Assembly: GCF_022387135.1 (NCBI RefSeq)
Contig: NZ_CP092462.1
Location: 3,596,001-3,660,000, forward strand
Reading direction: 5' to 3'
From: Comamonas sp. B21-038
Lineage (GTDB): Bacteria; Pseudomonadota; Gammaproteobacteria; Burkholderiales; Burkholderiaceae_C
Length of the DNA stretch: 64,000 nucleotides
The translations under genes and the position numbers were made by a program. Below the pieces are notes generated by a model. It was not told the origin of the DNA. It saw nothing but the letters and a program-made list of their open reading frames with translations, and searched no databases. Below are positions 23,567 through 33,703 of the stretch, piece after piece; the first letter of the stretch is position 1, and each line of letters starts with the position of its first letter.

Positions 23567-26005
23567 TCACTTCGCGTCCGGCAAGGCGTAGGCAATGATG
23601 TAGTCACCGCGATCGGGGGCTGTGCGGCCACCGCCTGCCGTCACCACCACATATTGCTTTCCGGAGCTGGGGGACTTGAACACCAGCGGTGTGGACTGCG
23701 CACCCACGGGCAGGGGCGACTTCCAGATCTCTTCGCCGGTCTTCACATCCATGGCGCGCAGATAGTAGTCGGCCGTGCCGGTGTAGAAGATCAGACCGGA
23801 TGCGGTCGCCACCGGGCCGCCCAGCGAGGGCATTCCGATGGGGATGGGCAAACCGGTCTTGATGCCCATGGGGCCCATCTGCTCTACGGTGCCCAATGAA
23901 CGCTGCCAGGCGATCTTGCGCGTCTTCAGGTCGATGGCGGTCATCATGCCGAAAGGCGGATCGGTACAGGGCACGCCAATCTGCGAGGTGACCATCACAC
24001 GGTTTACACCATAAGGGGTACCTTCCATCGGCACCACACCAGCGACGCTCGGCGTGGTCTTGCCGGAGGCGATGAGGGCCTTGTCGGCTTCCGCGCGTGG
24101 CAGAAGCCGGGCCTTCATCATGATCCGCATATCGTTCACGATGAGGTAGTCGTGGACCTTGTCGATGGAGATACCGCCCCAGTTCATCGTGCCGAACGGC
24201 GATGGGTGGGGGATGTACCAGTTGGTGCTTGGCGGTGTGAAGTCGCCCTTGTATTCCAACTGCTTGAACGCTATGCGGCAAGCCAACTGGTCGATGGGGG
24301 TAATGCCCCACATCTGCGCTTCGGTCAGCACCCCTTGGCGAATCTGCGGCATGCCTACCGAGTAGGGTTGCGTGGCAGCGAGCTTCTCGCCTGGCAAGCC
24401 CTCGGTGGACACCGGCTTTTCCTGCACTTCTGCGATCGGCTTGCCAGAGCGGCGGTCGATCACGAAGATCTCGCCACGCTTGGTCGTCTGAATCAGCGCG
24501 GGAATCCGCTCGCCGTTGTCGCCAGGCACGTCGTAGAGGACGGGCTTGGAAGGCAGGTCGTAATCCCACACATCATGGTGCGTGGTCTGGAACACCCAGC
24601 GTTCGGCGCCAGTCCGCGCATCCAATGCCACGACCGAGGAGCTGACACGGTCGGTTTCCGGGGTGCGGTGGCCGCCATACATGTCTGGCGTGCCGTTGCC
24701 CGTGGGCAGGTAGACCAGGCCCAGCTCGGCGTCGTACGTAGGGGCGGCCCAGGTATTGGGTGTGCCGCGGGTGTAGTGCTCGCCGGGGCCCGGCGCCGTG
24801 GTCACGCCGGGACGGCCCACATCCCATGCCCATGCCAGCTCACCGGTCACGGCGTCGAATGCGCGCACCGCGCCAGAAGGCTCATCGACCGATTGGTTGT
24901 CCATCACCCAGCCGCCCACCAGCAGGCGGTCGCCGGCAAGCACGGGGCCCGCCGTGGGGTTGTAGAAGCCGGGCACGATGTCGCCCATGCCGGTGGCCAA
25001 CGACACCTGGCCGTTTTTGCCGAAGTCGCTGCAGAACTGGCCGCTGGCGGCATCCAGCGCGATCAGGCGCATGTCAGCCGTGGTCAGGTAGATGCGACGC
25101 GCGCATGCGCCGCCGGGCGGGGTAACGGGGGCCGACGCAGCCGGCGTCTTTTGGACTGGGGCCGATTCAGCAGTCTGGGGCAATTCGTAATACGCCAGTG
25201 AGCGGCAGCGCTGCCAGGTGGGGCTGAAGCCCGAATTCACCTTGGGGTCGAACGTCCACAGCTGCTTGCCGGTGTCCGCCTCGATCGCAAAGACCTGGTT
25301 GGAGGGCGTGCAGGCATACAGCACATTGCCGATCTGCAGCGGGGTATTCTGGTTTTCTTTGCCGCCAAAGGCGAAGTCCCCGGTGCGGAAGGTCCATGCG
25401 ACTTGCAAGCCCTTGACGTTGCCGGGCGTGATTTGGTCAGCGGTGGCAAACTGCGTGCCATCCGGCGTGCGGCCGTAGTTGGTCCAGTTGGCATGGTCAT
25501 CGCGGGGCTGGTAGCCCTGTGCGATTTCGGGCTCGGCCCCGGGCTTCACCGTCCAGATGGGCTGGAAGGCGGCGATGAAGGCCCCAACAATCCCCAGCGC
25601 AAGCAACGCAGCCGTGCCGCGAGACGCGCCTTTGATATGGGCACAACGCTCGCTACCGCGCAGGTAGGGCACCACCAGCGCAATCAACATACCGAGCACG
25701 GCGGGCAGGCCGATGCGTGCTGCAAGAGGCCAGAAATGCCATCCCACCTCCCACAAGGCCCAGACGACGGTAATGGCAAAGCAGGCGGCATAGAGCCAGG
25801 CGCCACGTACATCCGCTCTGACCAGAAAGACACCGGCCACCAGAACCAGCAGTCCAACCGGCAGATAATAAAAAGAGCCCCCAAGCTGCAAGAGTTGAAG
25901 GCCACCATAGGCAAGATAGGCGCCCAACGCGATAGCGATGACGCCCAAGATGGCCGCGAACACCCGGGCGGCGCGCGGAGCCCATGCGGGCTGACTGGCT
26001 GACAT
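23567..26005 (-). CDS. gcd: Membrane-bound PQQ-dependent glucose/quinate-family dehydrogenase
   Basis: An 812-residue quinoprotein. Five N-terminal helices (about residues 15-150: VFAAILGVIAIALGAYLAY, LPVGLLVLVAGVFLV, LYAACFAITVVWALWEVGW, LPAVLGMLIALVVPYL, AALLALGIVGAFIAAF) anchor it and would bind ubiquinone. An eight-bladed propeller follows with W-motifs (GKQLWTFDPKV, GELAWAWDVG, GAERWVFQTTHHDVWDYDLPSKP, TRKIAWQRSLG). This is the architecture of Gcd and of quinate/shikimate dehydrogenase QuiA. The reaction is periplasmic oxidation of an aldose or of quinate with electrons passed to ubiquinone; sequence alone does not decide between them. ATG 26005 is chosen with GGAG upstream. No PQQ synthesis genes are in the window. 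A divergent MarR-GNAT gene is probably its regulator. Confidence 0.88.
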   Translation of the reverse strand: MSASQPAWAPRAARVFAAILGVIAIALGAYLAYGGLQLLQLGGSFYYLPVGLLVLVAGVFLVRADVRGAWLYAACFAITVVWALWEVGWHFWPLAARIGLPAVLGMLIALVVPYLRGSERCAHIKGASRGTAALLALGIVGAFIAAFQPIWTVKPGAEPEIAQGYQPRDDHANWTNYGRTPDGTQFATADQITPGNVKGLQVAWTFRTGDFAFGGKENQNTPLQIGNVLYACTPSNQVFAIEADTGKQLWTFDPKVNSGFSPTWQRCRSLAYYELPQTAESAPVQKTPAASAPVTPPGGACARRIYLTTADMRLIALDAASGQFCSDFGKNGQVSLATGMGDIVPGFYNPTAGPVLAGDRLLVGGWVMDNQSVDEPSGAVRAFDAVTGELAWAWDVGRPGVTTAPGPGEHYTRGTPNTWAAPTYDAELGLVYLPTGNGTPDMYGGHRTPETDRVSSSVVALDARTGAERWVFQTTHHDVWDYDLPSKPVLYDVPGDNGERIPALIQTTKRGEIFVIDRRSGKPIAEVQEKPVSTEGLPGEKLAATQPYSVGMPQIRQGVLTEAQMWGITPIDQLACRIAFKQLEYKGDFTPPSTNWYIPHPSPFGTMNWGGISIDKVHDYLIVNDMRIMMKARLLPRAEADKALIASGKTTPSVAGVVPMEGTPYGVNRVMVTSQIGVPCTDPPFGMMTAIDLKTRKIAWQRSLGTVEQMGPMGIKTGLPIPIGMPSLGGPVATASGLIFYTGTADYYLRAMDVKTGEEIWKSPLPVGAQSTPLVFKSPSSGKQYVVVTAGGGRTAPDRGDYIIAYALPDAK

Positions 26006-26105
26006 ACAGAAGATCTCCGAAGATATGTTCACCAGACCCGAGCCCCATGCTCCGGTCTGGATGGCGCACCGCAGCAGGCGTTCATGGTGTATCGCTCCGT
26101 CATTG

Positions 26106-26120
26106 GTTGCGATGCGCAAC
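26106..26120. promoter_or_regulatory. Palindrome GTTGCG-ATG-CGCAAC, operator candidate
   Basis: A perfect 6-3-6 inverted repeat 100 bases upstream of the PQQ dehydrogenase gene, sharing the TTGCG/CGCAA half-site with a second palindrome beside the MarR-GNAT gene. Likely MarR-type operator. Confidence 0.5.
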
Positions 26121-26175
26121 TTTTATTGTAATTTAATGTCTGTGTTTGAGTGAGACCATCTCCATATTGGCCATA

Positions 26176-26195
26176 CGCAAATTGCGAAACGCAAC
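26176..26195. promoter_or_regulatory. Second TTGCG/CGCAA palindrome with an extra half-site
   Basis: CGCAA-A-TTGCG (26176-26186) is a perfect inverted repeat and is followed by a further CGCAAC. It ends about ten bases before the MarR-GNAT start, as expected for autorepression. It is centred 68 bases from the first palindrome. Confidence 0.5.
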
Positions 26196-26202
26196 TAAAA
26201 CA

Positions 26203-27195
26203 ATGACAAGCCCCCGCCCTGCCCCTTCCATCCCCCTCGACGTCGTCCATCAGTTGCGGGGGTTTTCTCGCCAGCTGGTGCGTGAGCTGGGCTATCTGCG
26301 GTCACCGTTCGGCGGCAGTGAGCTGGCTCCGTCTGCTGTCCACGCCATCATCGAGATAGGCGCGCAGCCTGGTCTCCAGGCCCGCGATCTGGCTGCGCTG
26401 CTGCGGCTGGACAAATCCAACACCAGCCGGCAGCTGGCCAAGCTGGAGGCCATGGGTTTGGTCCGCAGAGAATCGGCCGCCGACGACGCCCGTTCTTCCC
26501 GCTTGTTTCTCACGGACGAGGGACGGGACTTGCAGGTTCGCATCGACCACTTTGGCACCGCACAGGTCACGCGCGTGCTGCAACAACTGGAGCCTCATGA
26601 ACACGATGCGCTGAACCGGCTGCTGTCCCTGTACGCGTCTGCGCTGTCACGCGACAACGCCCATGTGGACCGGCCGGCCCAGATCGAGCGCCAGCTGTCG
26701 TCCGGATATACGCCCGGCATGCTGGGCGATGTGTCTGCCATGCTGGCGCGGCATTTTGCTGTGCAAGGCATGGATGCGAAGGCCTGCGAATGCCACACCG
26801 CGATGGAGCTCTCGGCCTTTCTGCAGTCGCCGCTGGACGAGGGAAAAGGCATGTGGCTGTACCGTGAGGACACGCGCGTGCTGGGCTGCATCGTGCTCGA
26901 GGGCAATCCGCTCACGCGCGTGGGGCGGCTGCGCTGGTTCATTGTGGACAGCAGTCTGCGTGGCCTGGGCATTGGCAAGCGCCTTTTGCTAAAAGCACTG
27001 GCCCATGCGGATCTCCATTTCGACGAAATCCATCTGGCGGACCTGGGCGAGTCCAGCGCCACAGCCGCGCTCTACGGTTCTCAGGGTTTTGCGCAGGTGT
27101 CTGCCCGGTCCGTGACGCGGTGGGGAGTGGAGACCACCGAGCGGCGCTTTCTTCGCTTGCGGAATGCGCGAGCAGGACTGCAGAACAAGGCCTAA
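26203..27195 (+). CDS. MarR-GNAT fusion regulator
   Basis: A 330-residue two-domain protein. The N-terminal MarR winged helix (about residues 10-145) has APSAVHAIIEIGAQPGLQARDLAALLRLDKSNTSRQLAKLEAMGLVRRESAADDARSSRLFLTDEGR, with recognition helix and wing intact. The C-terminal GNAT domain (about 165-325) has RWFIVDSSLRGLGIGKRLLLKAL, the acetyl-CoA loop, and ALYGSQGF. Such fusions pair ligand- or acetyl-CoA-linked sensing with repression. ATG 26203 is used; a TTG at 26146 is possible. Divergent from the PQQ dehydrogenase across two palindromes, so it probably controls it and itself. Confidence 0.88.
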   Translation: MTSPRPAPSIPLDVVHQLRGFSRQLVRELGYLRSPFGGSELAPSAVHAIIEIGAQPGLQARDLAALLRLDKSNTSRQLAKLEAMGLVRRESAADDARSSRLFLTDEGRDLQVRIDHFGTAQVTRVLQQLEPHEHDALNRLLSLYASALSRDNAHVDRPAQIERQLSSGYTPGMLGDVSAMLARHFAVQGMDAKACECHTAMELSAFLQSPLDEGKGMWLYREDTRVLGCIVLEGNPLTRVGRLRWFIVDSSLRGLGIGKRLLLKALAHADLHFDEIHLADLGESSATAALYGSQGFAQVSARSVTRWGVETTERRFLRLRNARAGLQNKA

Positions 27196-27417
27196 TCCGC
27201 CTCTGCAGTAGAGGACCGGCATCGAGCGCAATGCACCGGAGGACGGGCCCCTGACGCCAACCCGCCAGGTCCGCCCGTGCTTCTTCAGGAAGCCCAAGCG
27301 CCCATCGCGCCCCTCGCCTTTGCCGCACTATGGCTGGGACGAGAAGCGGCATACGCGCGTGATGCGGCTTCGCGGCCTGAGTGACCCAGCACCATGGGGC
27401 AACGAGGCCGGCAGCGC

Positions 27418-29307
<1,890 letters not shown>

Positions 29308-29385
29308 AGCTTTCACTCCTTGATCAACAATGGCAGCAGTGTAGACAGGTGGCCGTATTATTTTCTTTCCATTTTTCATGACAGA

Positions 29386-29429
29386 TGAAATAAAATTTCA
29401 ACAAATATATTCATTGAAATAAAATTTCA
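29386..29429. promoter_or_regulatory. Two identical 15-bp palindromes between glmS and the Lrp gene
   Basis: TGAAATAAAATTTCA occurs at 29386-29400 and 29415-29429, exactly 29 bases apart, about three helical turns. This is a typical arrangement for an Lrp/AsnC dimer pair. The second copy ends two bases before the first in-frame ATG of the Lrp gene, so binding would block translation-start DNA or the promoter. Confidence 0.7.
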
Positions 29430-29431
29430 AA

Positions 29432-29953
29432 ATGAACGGCGAAATGAATGATTTCACCTTGGACATCATCGATTTGCAACTGCTGGACGCGTTGCAGAAG
29501 GATGCCTCCGTCAGCAACCAGGCGCTGGCCGACAAGGTGCATGTCTCGCCCCCCACCTGCCTGCGCCGCACCAAGCGGCTGCGCGAGATGGGGCTGATCG
29601 CCGCCGAGGTGGCCCTGCTCTCGCACGATGTGCTGGCCCAGGTGCAGGGCTTTGGCCTGTTTGCGCTGGTGGAGGTCAGCCTGGACCGGCAGGGCGCTGA
29701 AGAGCTGGATGCCTTTGAGGCCTTCGTCGTGCAGAACGACCAGGTGCAGCAGTGCTGGCGGGTCAGCCCCGGGCCGGATTTTGTGCTGGTGGTCTACGCC
29801 CATGACATGCCCGGTTATCTGGCCTTGACCCAAAAGCTGTTCACTTCGCAGAGCAATGTGCGCAATGTGAAAACCTACTTTGCCACCAAGCGCAGCAAAT
29901 TCGTCACCCGCATTCCGCTGCCCAAAGGGCCGCACCTGTCGCTGCACAGCTGA
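29432..29953 (+). CDS. Lrp/AsnC-family regulator
   Basis: A 173-residue regulator with an N-terminal HTH (LDIIDLQLLDALQKDASVSNQALADKVHVSPPTCLRRTKRLREMGLI) and a C-terminal RAM effector domain (LFALVEVSLD, QCWRVSPGPDFVLVVYAHDMPGYLALTQKLF). The start is uncertain: ATG 29432 leaves no room for a ribosome site because a palindrome ends at 29429, so ATG 29444 (MNDFTLD) or leaderless translation is possible. Divergent from glmS. Likely autoregulated through the twin palindromes; the effector is probably an amino acid. Confidence 0.9.
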   Translation: MNGEMNDFTLDIIDLQLLDALQKDASVSNQALADKVHVSPPTCLRRTKRLREMGLIAAEVALLSHDVLAQVQGFGLFALVEVSLDRQGAEELDAFEAFVVQNDQVQQCWRVSPGPDFVLVVYAHDMPGYLALTQKLFTSQSNVRNVKTYFATKRSKFVTRIPLPKGPHLSLHS

Positions 29954-30240
29954 GGACAGGACTCCCGTCGCGGCAGGGATTACCCGCTGGGGTACAACGG
30001 GCATTGGCTGCAGCGGTTTCACCAGGAAGACCGGCCCCGACAACGGCCACAGCGATGTACGTAACCACTCTGCAGCAGGCGTGAATGACATAAATCTTCA
30101 ACAAATGTCAGCGGAGCCTACAAGCTTGTCGCGGCGATAGTCCGGCCTCATACTGGCGCCATGAGTATCAAACAGTAACATCGTGAGGCGGGTCCTTCGA
30201 TGCATGGGCGAAATGACTCATCGGGCAAGAGAGGCTAACC

Positions 30241-31344
30241 ATGGTGCATATCAAAATGGACAGCACCCAGCAACGCAGCGACTGGGGCCGCATTGTTTTT
30301 CTGGCGTCCTGTGCGCTGGCCGCTGCGGGGGCCCTGTGGCAGCGCAATGCCTCCTGGCCGGTGTGGCTGGCGATCGTGCTGCCACTGGTGGCTTGGCCAT
30401 TGCTGGCCCGCTGGCGTACGCGCCGCACAGGCGGCTCCGACATCAACGACGTGATCCTGTCCTTTGTCGACGGTCTGGTGATCGGCGTCTGGGTCGCGCT
30501 GGTGCATTTCCACCTGCTGACCAGCGCGATCATGCTGATGGTGCTGGTTCACTGCGCCTACGCGATGCAAAGCGTGCGCCATGCCGTGCTGGCCATTGCG
30601 GGGGCCATCGCAGGCGTCGCCGTTGCCGGGCTGCTCACCTCGTTTGACGTCCAGCACAGCACGAGCAGCTTCACCATCGTCGGAAGCCTGCTGGCAGTCG
30701 CCCTCTACCTGGCGATGCAAGGCATTGCCACTGGCCACCTGCTGCGCAGCCTGGCCCACAAGGAGCAGATGCTGATGGTGATGCGCCGGGTCGATGCGAT
30801 GACTGGCTTCTTTGGCCGCATGTACTGGCAGGACCTTGCAACGCGCCTGTTCGCCTATGCCAAGCAAAAGGACATCCCTGCCTTCCTCATCGTTGTAGAT
30901 GTGGATAACTTCCGCGAGCTCAACAGCCGCCATGGTGATACCGCCGGCGACGAGGTCATCATTGCGGTGGCCAACACCTTGCGCACCTGCGTGCGGCCGG
31001 GTGATGCCACCTGCCGCTTTGGCGGCGACTCCTTTGCGGTGCTGCTGTCCGGGGTGAACCTGGACATCGCCAACCAGATCGCCGACCGCATCCACAGCCA
31101 GGCGCTCAACCGCCGCCTGCGCGATTGGCCCGATGTGCAGATCAGCGTCAGCATCGGCATCGCCAGTCTGGCCAAATACCACCAGTCGGTGGACGACTGG
31201 ATCCACCAGGCGGAAGCCGCGCTGGAGCAGGCCCGGGGCGCGCCCCGCAGCTACGGCAGCCATGCCACGCTGGAACCCATCTCGGCCGCCCACCTGGCGG
31301 AGCTGGCCAGCATGCCAGGCCCCGGAGCCCCCGCAGGCGCCTGA
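30241..31344 (+). CDS. Membrane GGDEF-domain protein with a variant GGDSF site
   Basis: A 367-residue protein: up to six N-terminal hydrophobic segments (about residues 18-165, MASE2-like in size) and a GGDEF domain. The domain keeps VVDVDNFRELNSRHGDTAGDEVI (first metal Asp and guanine-binding Asn) and the inhibitory RxxD site (RPGD, five residues before the signature), but the signature reads FGGDSF instead of GG(D/E)EF: the fourth residue is Ser. Activity as diguanylate cyclase is therefore uncertain; it may be reduced or the domain may only bind c-di-GMP or GTP. The last 25 residues are Pro/Ala-rich. Convergent with glmU. Confidence 0.85.
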   Translation: MVHIKMDSTQQRSDWGRIVFLASCALAAAGALWQRNASWPVWLAIVLPLVAWPLLARWRTRRTGGSDINDVILSFVDGLVIGVWVALVHFHLLTSAIMLMVLVHCAYAMQSVRHAVLAIAGAIAGVAVAGLLTSFDVQHSTSSFTIVGSLLAVALYLAMQGIATGHLLRSLAHKEQMLMVMRRVDAMTGFFGRMYWQDLATRLFAYAKQKDIPAFLIVVDVDNFRELNSRHGDTAGDEVIIAVANTLRTCVRPGDATCRFGGDSFAVLLSGVNLDIANQIADRIHSQALNRRLRDWPDVQISVSIGIASLAKYHQSVDDWIHQAEAALEQARGAPRSYGSHATLEPISAAHLAELASMPGPGAPAGA

Positions 31345-31433
31345 CCACAGCCTTCATCCCCTCAGGCGCCGGGGGTGGTGGCTCTTCTCCCGACGCCAGG
31401 CGCCTGTGCCGATATGCCCAGGCGCTCTGTCGC

Positions 31434-32852
31434 TCAAGACTTCTTCTGCGGCCGTTGCCAGTTCGCAATGCTGACCTGCTTGCCGCGCGCCACGCTCAAG
31501 GCGCCCGGCGGCGTGTTCTTGGTGATGGTGGAGCCGCCGCCCACGGTGCCGCCGGCACCAATGGTCACCGGGGCCACCAGCACACAGTTGCTGCCCACAT
31601 GCACATCGGCTTCGATGATGGTGCGGTGCTTGTTCGCGCCGTCGTAGTTGGCGGTGATGCTGCCCGCGCCGTAGTTGACCCGCTCGCCGACCTCCGCATC
31701 GCCCAGGTAGGCCAGGTGGTTGGCCTTGGCGCCATCGGCCAGCCGCGAGTTCTTGACCTCGACAAAATTGCCGATGTGTACCTGCTTGCCCAGTTGGGCA
31801 CCGGGGCGCAGGCGGGCAAACGGCCCCACCAGCGCGCCCTCGCCCACCTGGGCGCCTGCGGCCTCGCCATCGATATGGGTAAACGGGTGGATCACCGCAT
31901 CGGCGGCAATCTCGGCATTGCTGATATGGCAGTAGGCGCCAATGCGCGCGCCATCGCCAATGCGCACCTGGCCGCCAAAGATGCAGCCCACGTCGATCTC
32001 CACATCCTGGCCGCAGAGCAGCTGCGCCTTGCCACCACGCGCATCGTCGCGCAGGTCAAAACGGGCCGGGTCGGCCATGCGCACACCCTGGGCCATCAGC
32101 GCCTGGGCCTGGCGCATCTGGTGGGCACGCTCGAGCTCGGCCAGCTGCTGGGGGCTGTTGATGCCGGCCACCTGCAGCACATCGGCGATGCAATGGCCTT
32201 CGACGGCCACGCCATCGGCAACGGCCATCGCCACGATGTCGGTCAGGTAGTACTCACCCTGGGCGTTGTGGTTGTTCAGCCGGGCCAGCCAGGGCTTGAG
32301 CCAGCGTGCCGGCACGGCCATGATGCCGCTGTAGATCTCGGTGATCGCGCGCTCCTGCGCATTCGCATCCTTTTGCTCGACGATGCGCTGCACCGTGCCT
32401 TCGGCATTGCGCACGATGCGGCCGTAACCGGTGGGATCGGGCATGTTGACGGTGAGTAAGGCCATGCGGTCGCTGCCCGCCGCATCAAGCAGGCCCTGCA
32501 ACGTGTCTGCCTGCGTCAGCGGCACATCGCCGGACAGCACAATCGCCATGCCATCGTCGGCCAGCAGCGGCACCGCCTGCTGCACGGCGTGGCCCGTGCC
32601 CAGTTGCGGCTCCTGGCGCGCAAAGTCCAACTGCGTGCTGCCTGCACTGCTCTGGCCGATCGCCGCCTCCACCTGCTCGGCGCCGTGGCCGGTGATCACC
32701 ACCGCTGAGCGGGCCTGCAGCTGTGCAGCGGTGTCGAGCACATGCTGCAGCAACGCACGCCCGGCCAGCTTCTGCAAAACCTTGGGGTGGCGGCTTTTCA
32801 TGCGCGTACCCTTGCCAGCGGCCATGATGATGATGTCGAGTGGAGCGTTCAT
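31434..32852 (-). CDS. glmU: Bifunctional UDP-GlcNAc pyrophosphorylase / glucosamine-1-phosphate acetyltransferase
   Basis: A 472-residue bifunctional enzyme making UDP-GlcNAc. The N-terminal uridyltransferase has IIIMAAGKGTRMKSRHPKVLQ, LGTGHAVQQ, LSGDVPL and NAQGEYYLTDIV. The C-terminal left-handed beta-helix has repeated hexapeptides and the acetyltransferase core (AYLGDAEVGERVNYGAGSITANYDGANKHRT, VGSNCVLVAPVTIG). Length and both active sites are normal. It is 4 kb from glmS, a functional partner, but on a separate transcript. Confidence 0.97.
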   Translation of the reverse strand: MNAPLDIIIMAAGKGTRMKSRHPKVLQKLAGRALLQHVLDTAAQLQARSAVVITGHGAEQVEAAIGQSSAGSTQLDFARQEPQLGTGHAVQQAVPLLADDGMAIVLSGDVPLTQADTLQGLLDAAGSDRMALLTVNMPDPTGYGRIVRNAEGTVQRIVEQKDANAQERAITEIYSGIMAVPARWLKPWLARLNNHNAQGEYYLTDIVAMAVADGVAVEGHCIADVLQVAGINSPQQLAELERAHQMRQAQALMAQGVRMADPARFDLRDDARGGKAQLLCGQDVEIDVGCIFGGQVRIGDGARIGAYCHISNAEIAADAVIHPFTHIDGEAAGAQVGEGALVGPFARLRPGAQLGKQVHIGNFVEVKNSRLADGAKANHLAYLGDAEVGERVNYGAGSITANYDGANKHRTIIEADVHVGSNCVLVAPVTIGAGGTVGGGSTITKNTPPGALSVARGKQVSIANWQRPQKKS

Positions 32853-32960
32853 GGTGAATCAGCGAGGCGGCGCCGGGCGCCACCTCTTAAAAGACAAAAC
32901 CCTGCGATTATCGCGCGCTCCAACGGCTGCGGGCCTGCACCGGCGCAAGCGCTGTCAGGC

Positions 32961-32991
32961 AAAAAAAACAGCCTGCACGGGGCAGGCTGTT
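32961..32991 (-). terminator. Terminator of the DUF2917 gene
   Basis: On the minus strand AACAGCCTGC and GCAGGCTGTT enclose a five-base loop and are followed by a run of eight T. It begins about 20 bases after the DUF2917 stop. Confidence 0.75.
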
Positions 32992-33010
32992 GATCGGTAT
33001 GGCGCAGAGC

Positions 33011-33433
33011 TTAGAGGTTGTAGAGCATGCTGCCGTCGGTCTTACCCCATTGGAAGCGGGTGAACCAGCGGGCTGGCTGCTCATCCAGGTTGGGCTGTCC
33101 ACCCTGGTTCTTGGGGAAGTGGTAGACCAGCGGATCCTGGCGCTTGCTCTCGATGACGACCGATTGGCCCGCCTTGAGAACCACGGTGTGACCGGCGTGC
33201 AGCACCAGATCACCGGCCTGCAGGCTGGCTTCGTTGCTCAGACCCAGGCCCAGGGTAATCCAGGCGGTGCCTTCGGAGATGCGCAGCAAGACGTCACGCT
33301 GGGGCACAAAGCTGATGGCCTTGCCAGTGGGCAGAATGCGCATCTCGGCGGCAGCCGACGCAGCGCGGCTGGCACGCGCGGGGCGCGCAGCGATGGTGCC
33401 AGCGGACAGAACATGAGATGCAGACATAGCCAT
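33011..33433 (-). CDS. DUF2917 family protein
   Basis: A 140-residue protein with an Ala-rich N-terminus and the DUF2917 core: VLLRISEGTAWITLG, ASLQAGDLVLHAGHTVVLKAGQSVVIES. The core resembles a small cupin-like beta barrel. The family occurs mainly in Burkholderiales and has no known role. It is divergent from a LysR gene; GTTTACCC repeats lie in between. A strong terminator follows. Confidence 0.8.
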   Translation of the reverse strand: MAMSASHVLSAGTIAARPARASRAASAAAEMRILPTGKAISFVPQRDVLLRISEGTAWITLGLGLSNEASLQAGDLVLHAGHTVVLKAGQSVVIESKRQDPLVYHFPKNQGGQPNLDEQPARWFTRFQWGKTDGSMLYNL

Positions 33434-33470
33434 GGTGGTTTCCTTTGCAGGGCCCTGGTATCGAAGCGAT

Positions 33471-33576
33471 CCTAGGGTTTACCCGATATGCGTATCTTGC
33501 GCCTTGGCCACGCCGGCGTCCAATGAATAAAAGAGGGCCGATCAATGCAGCCACGGCATTAATGGTTTACCCTAGG
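33471..33576. promoter_or_regulatory. Repeated CCTAGGG/GTTTACCC elements between DUF2917 and LysR genes
   Basis: CCTAGGGTTTACCC (33471-33484) and GGTTTACCCTAGG (33564-33576) share GGTTTACCC in the same orientation, and the second ends in CCTAGG, which starts the first. The 93-base spacing spans the divergent promoters. Probable operators for the adjacent LysR regulator. Confidence 0.35.
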
Positions 33577-33703
33577 TTTTGGAGTTTCTGCGGCCCCGGG
33601 CCGCGCCAAGCCAGCGGCAGCTATCGAAGCAGGAGCATGATGGACGCCTGCCCCGGGGATACACCCTGGCGCAGTGTGTACTTCTTGCTACAGTGCCTCC
33701 ACC

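Noticed and set aside
29308..29385. glmS ribozyme
   Set aside because: The leader is too short and lacks the ribozyme core; this element is typical of Gram-positives.
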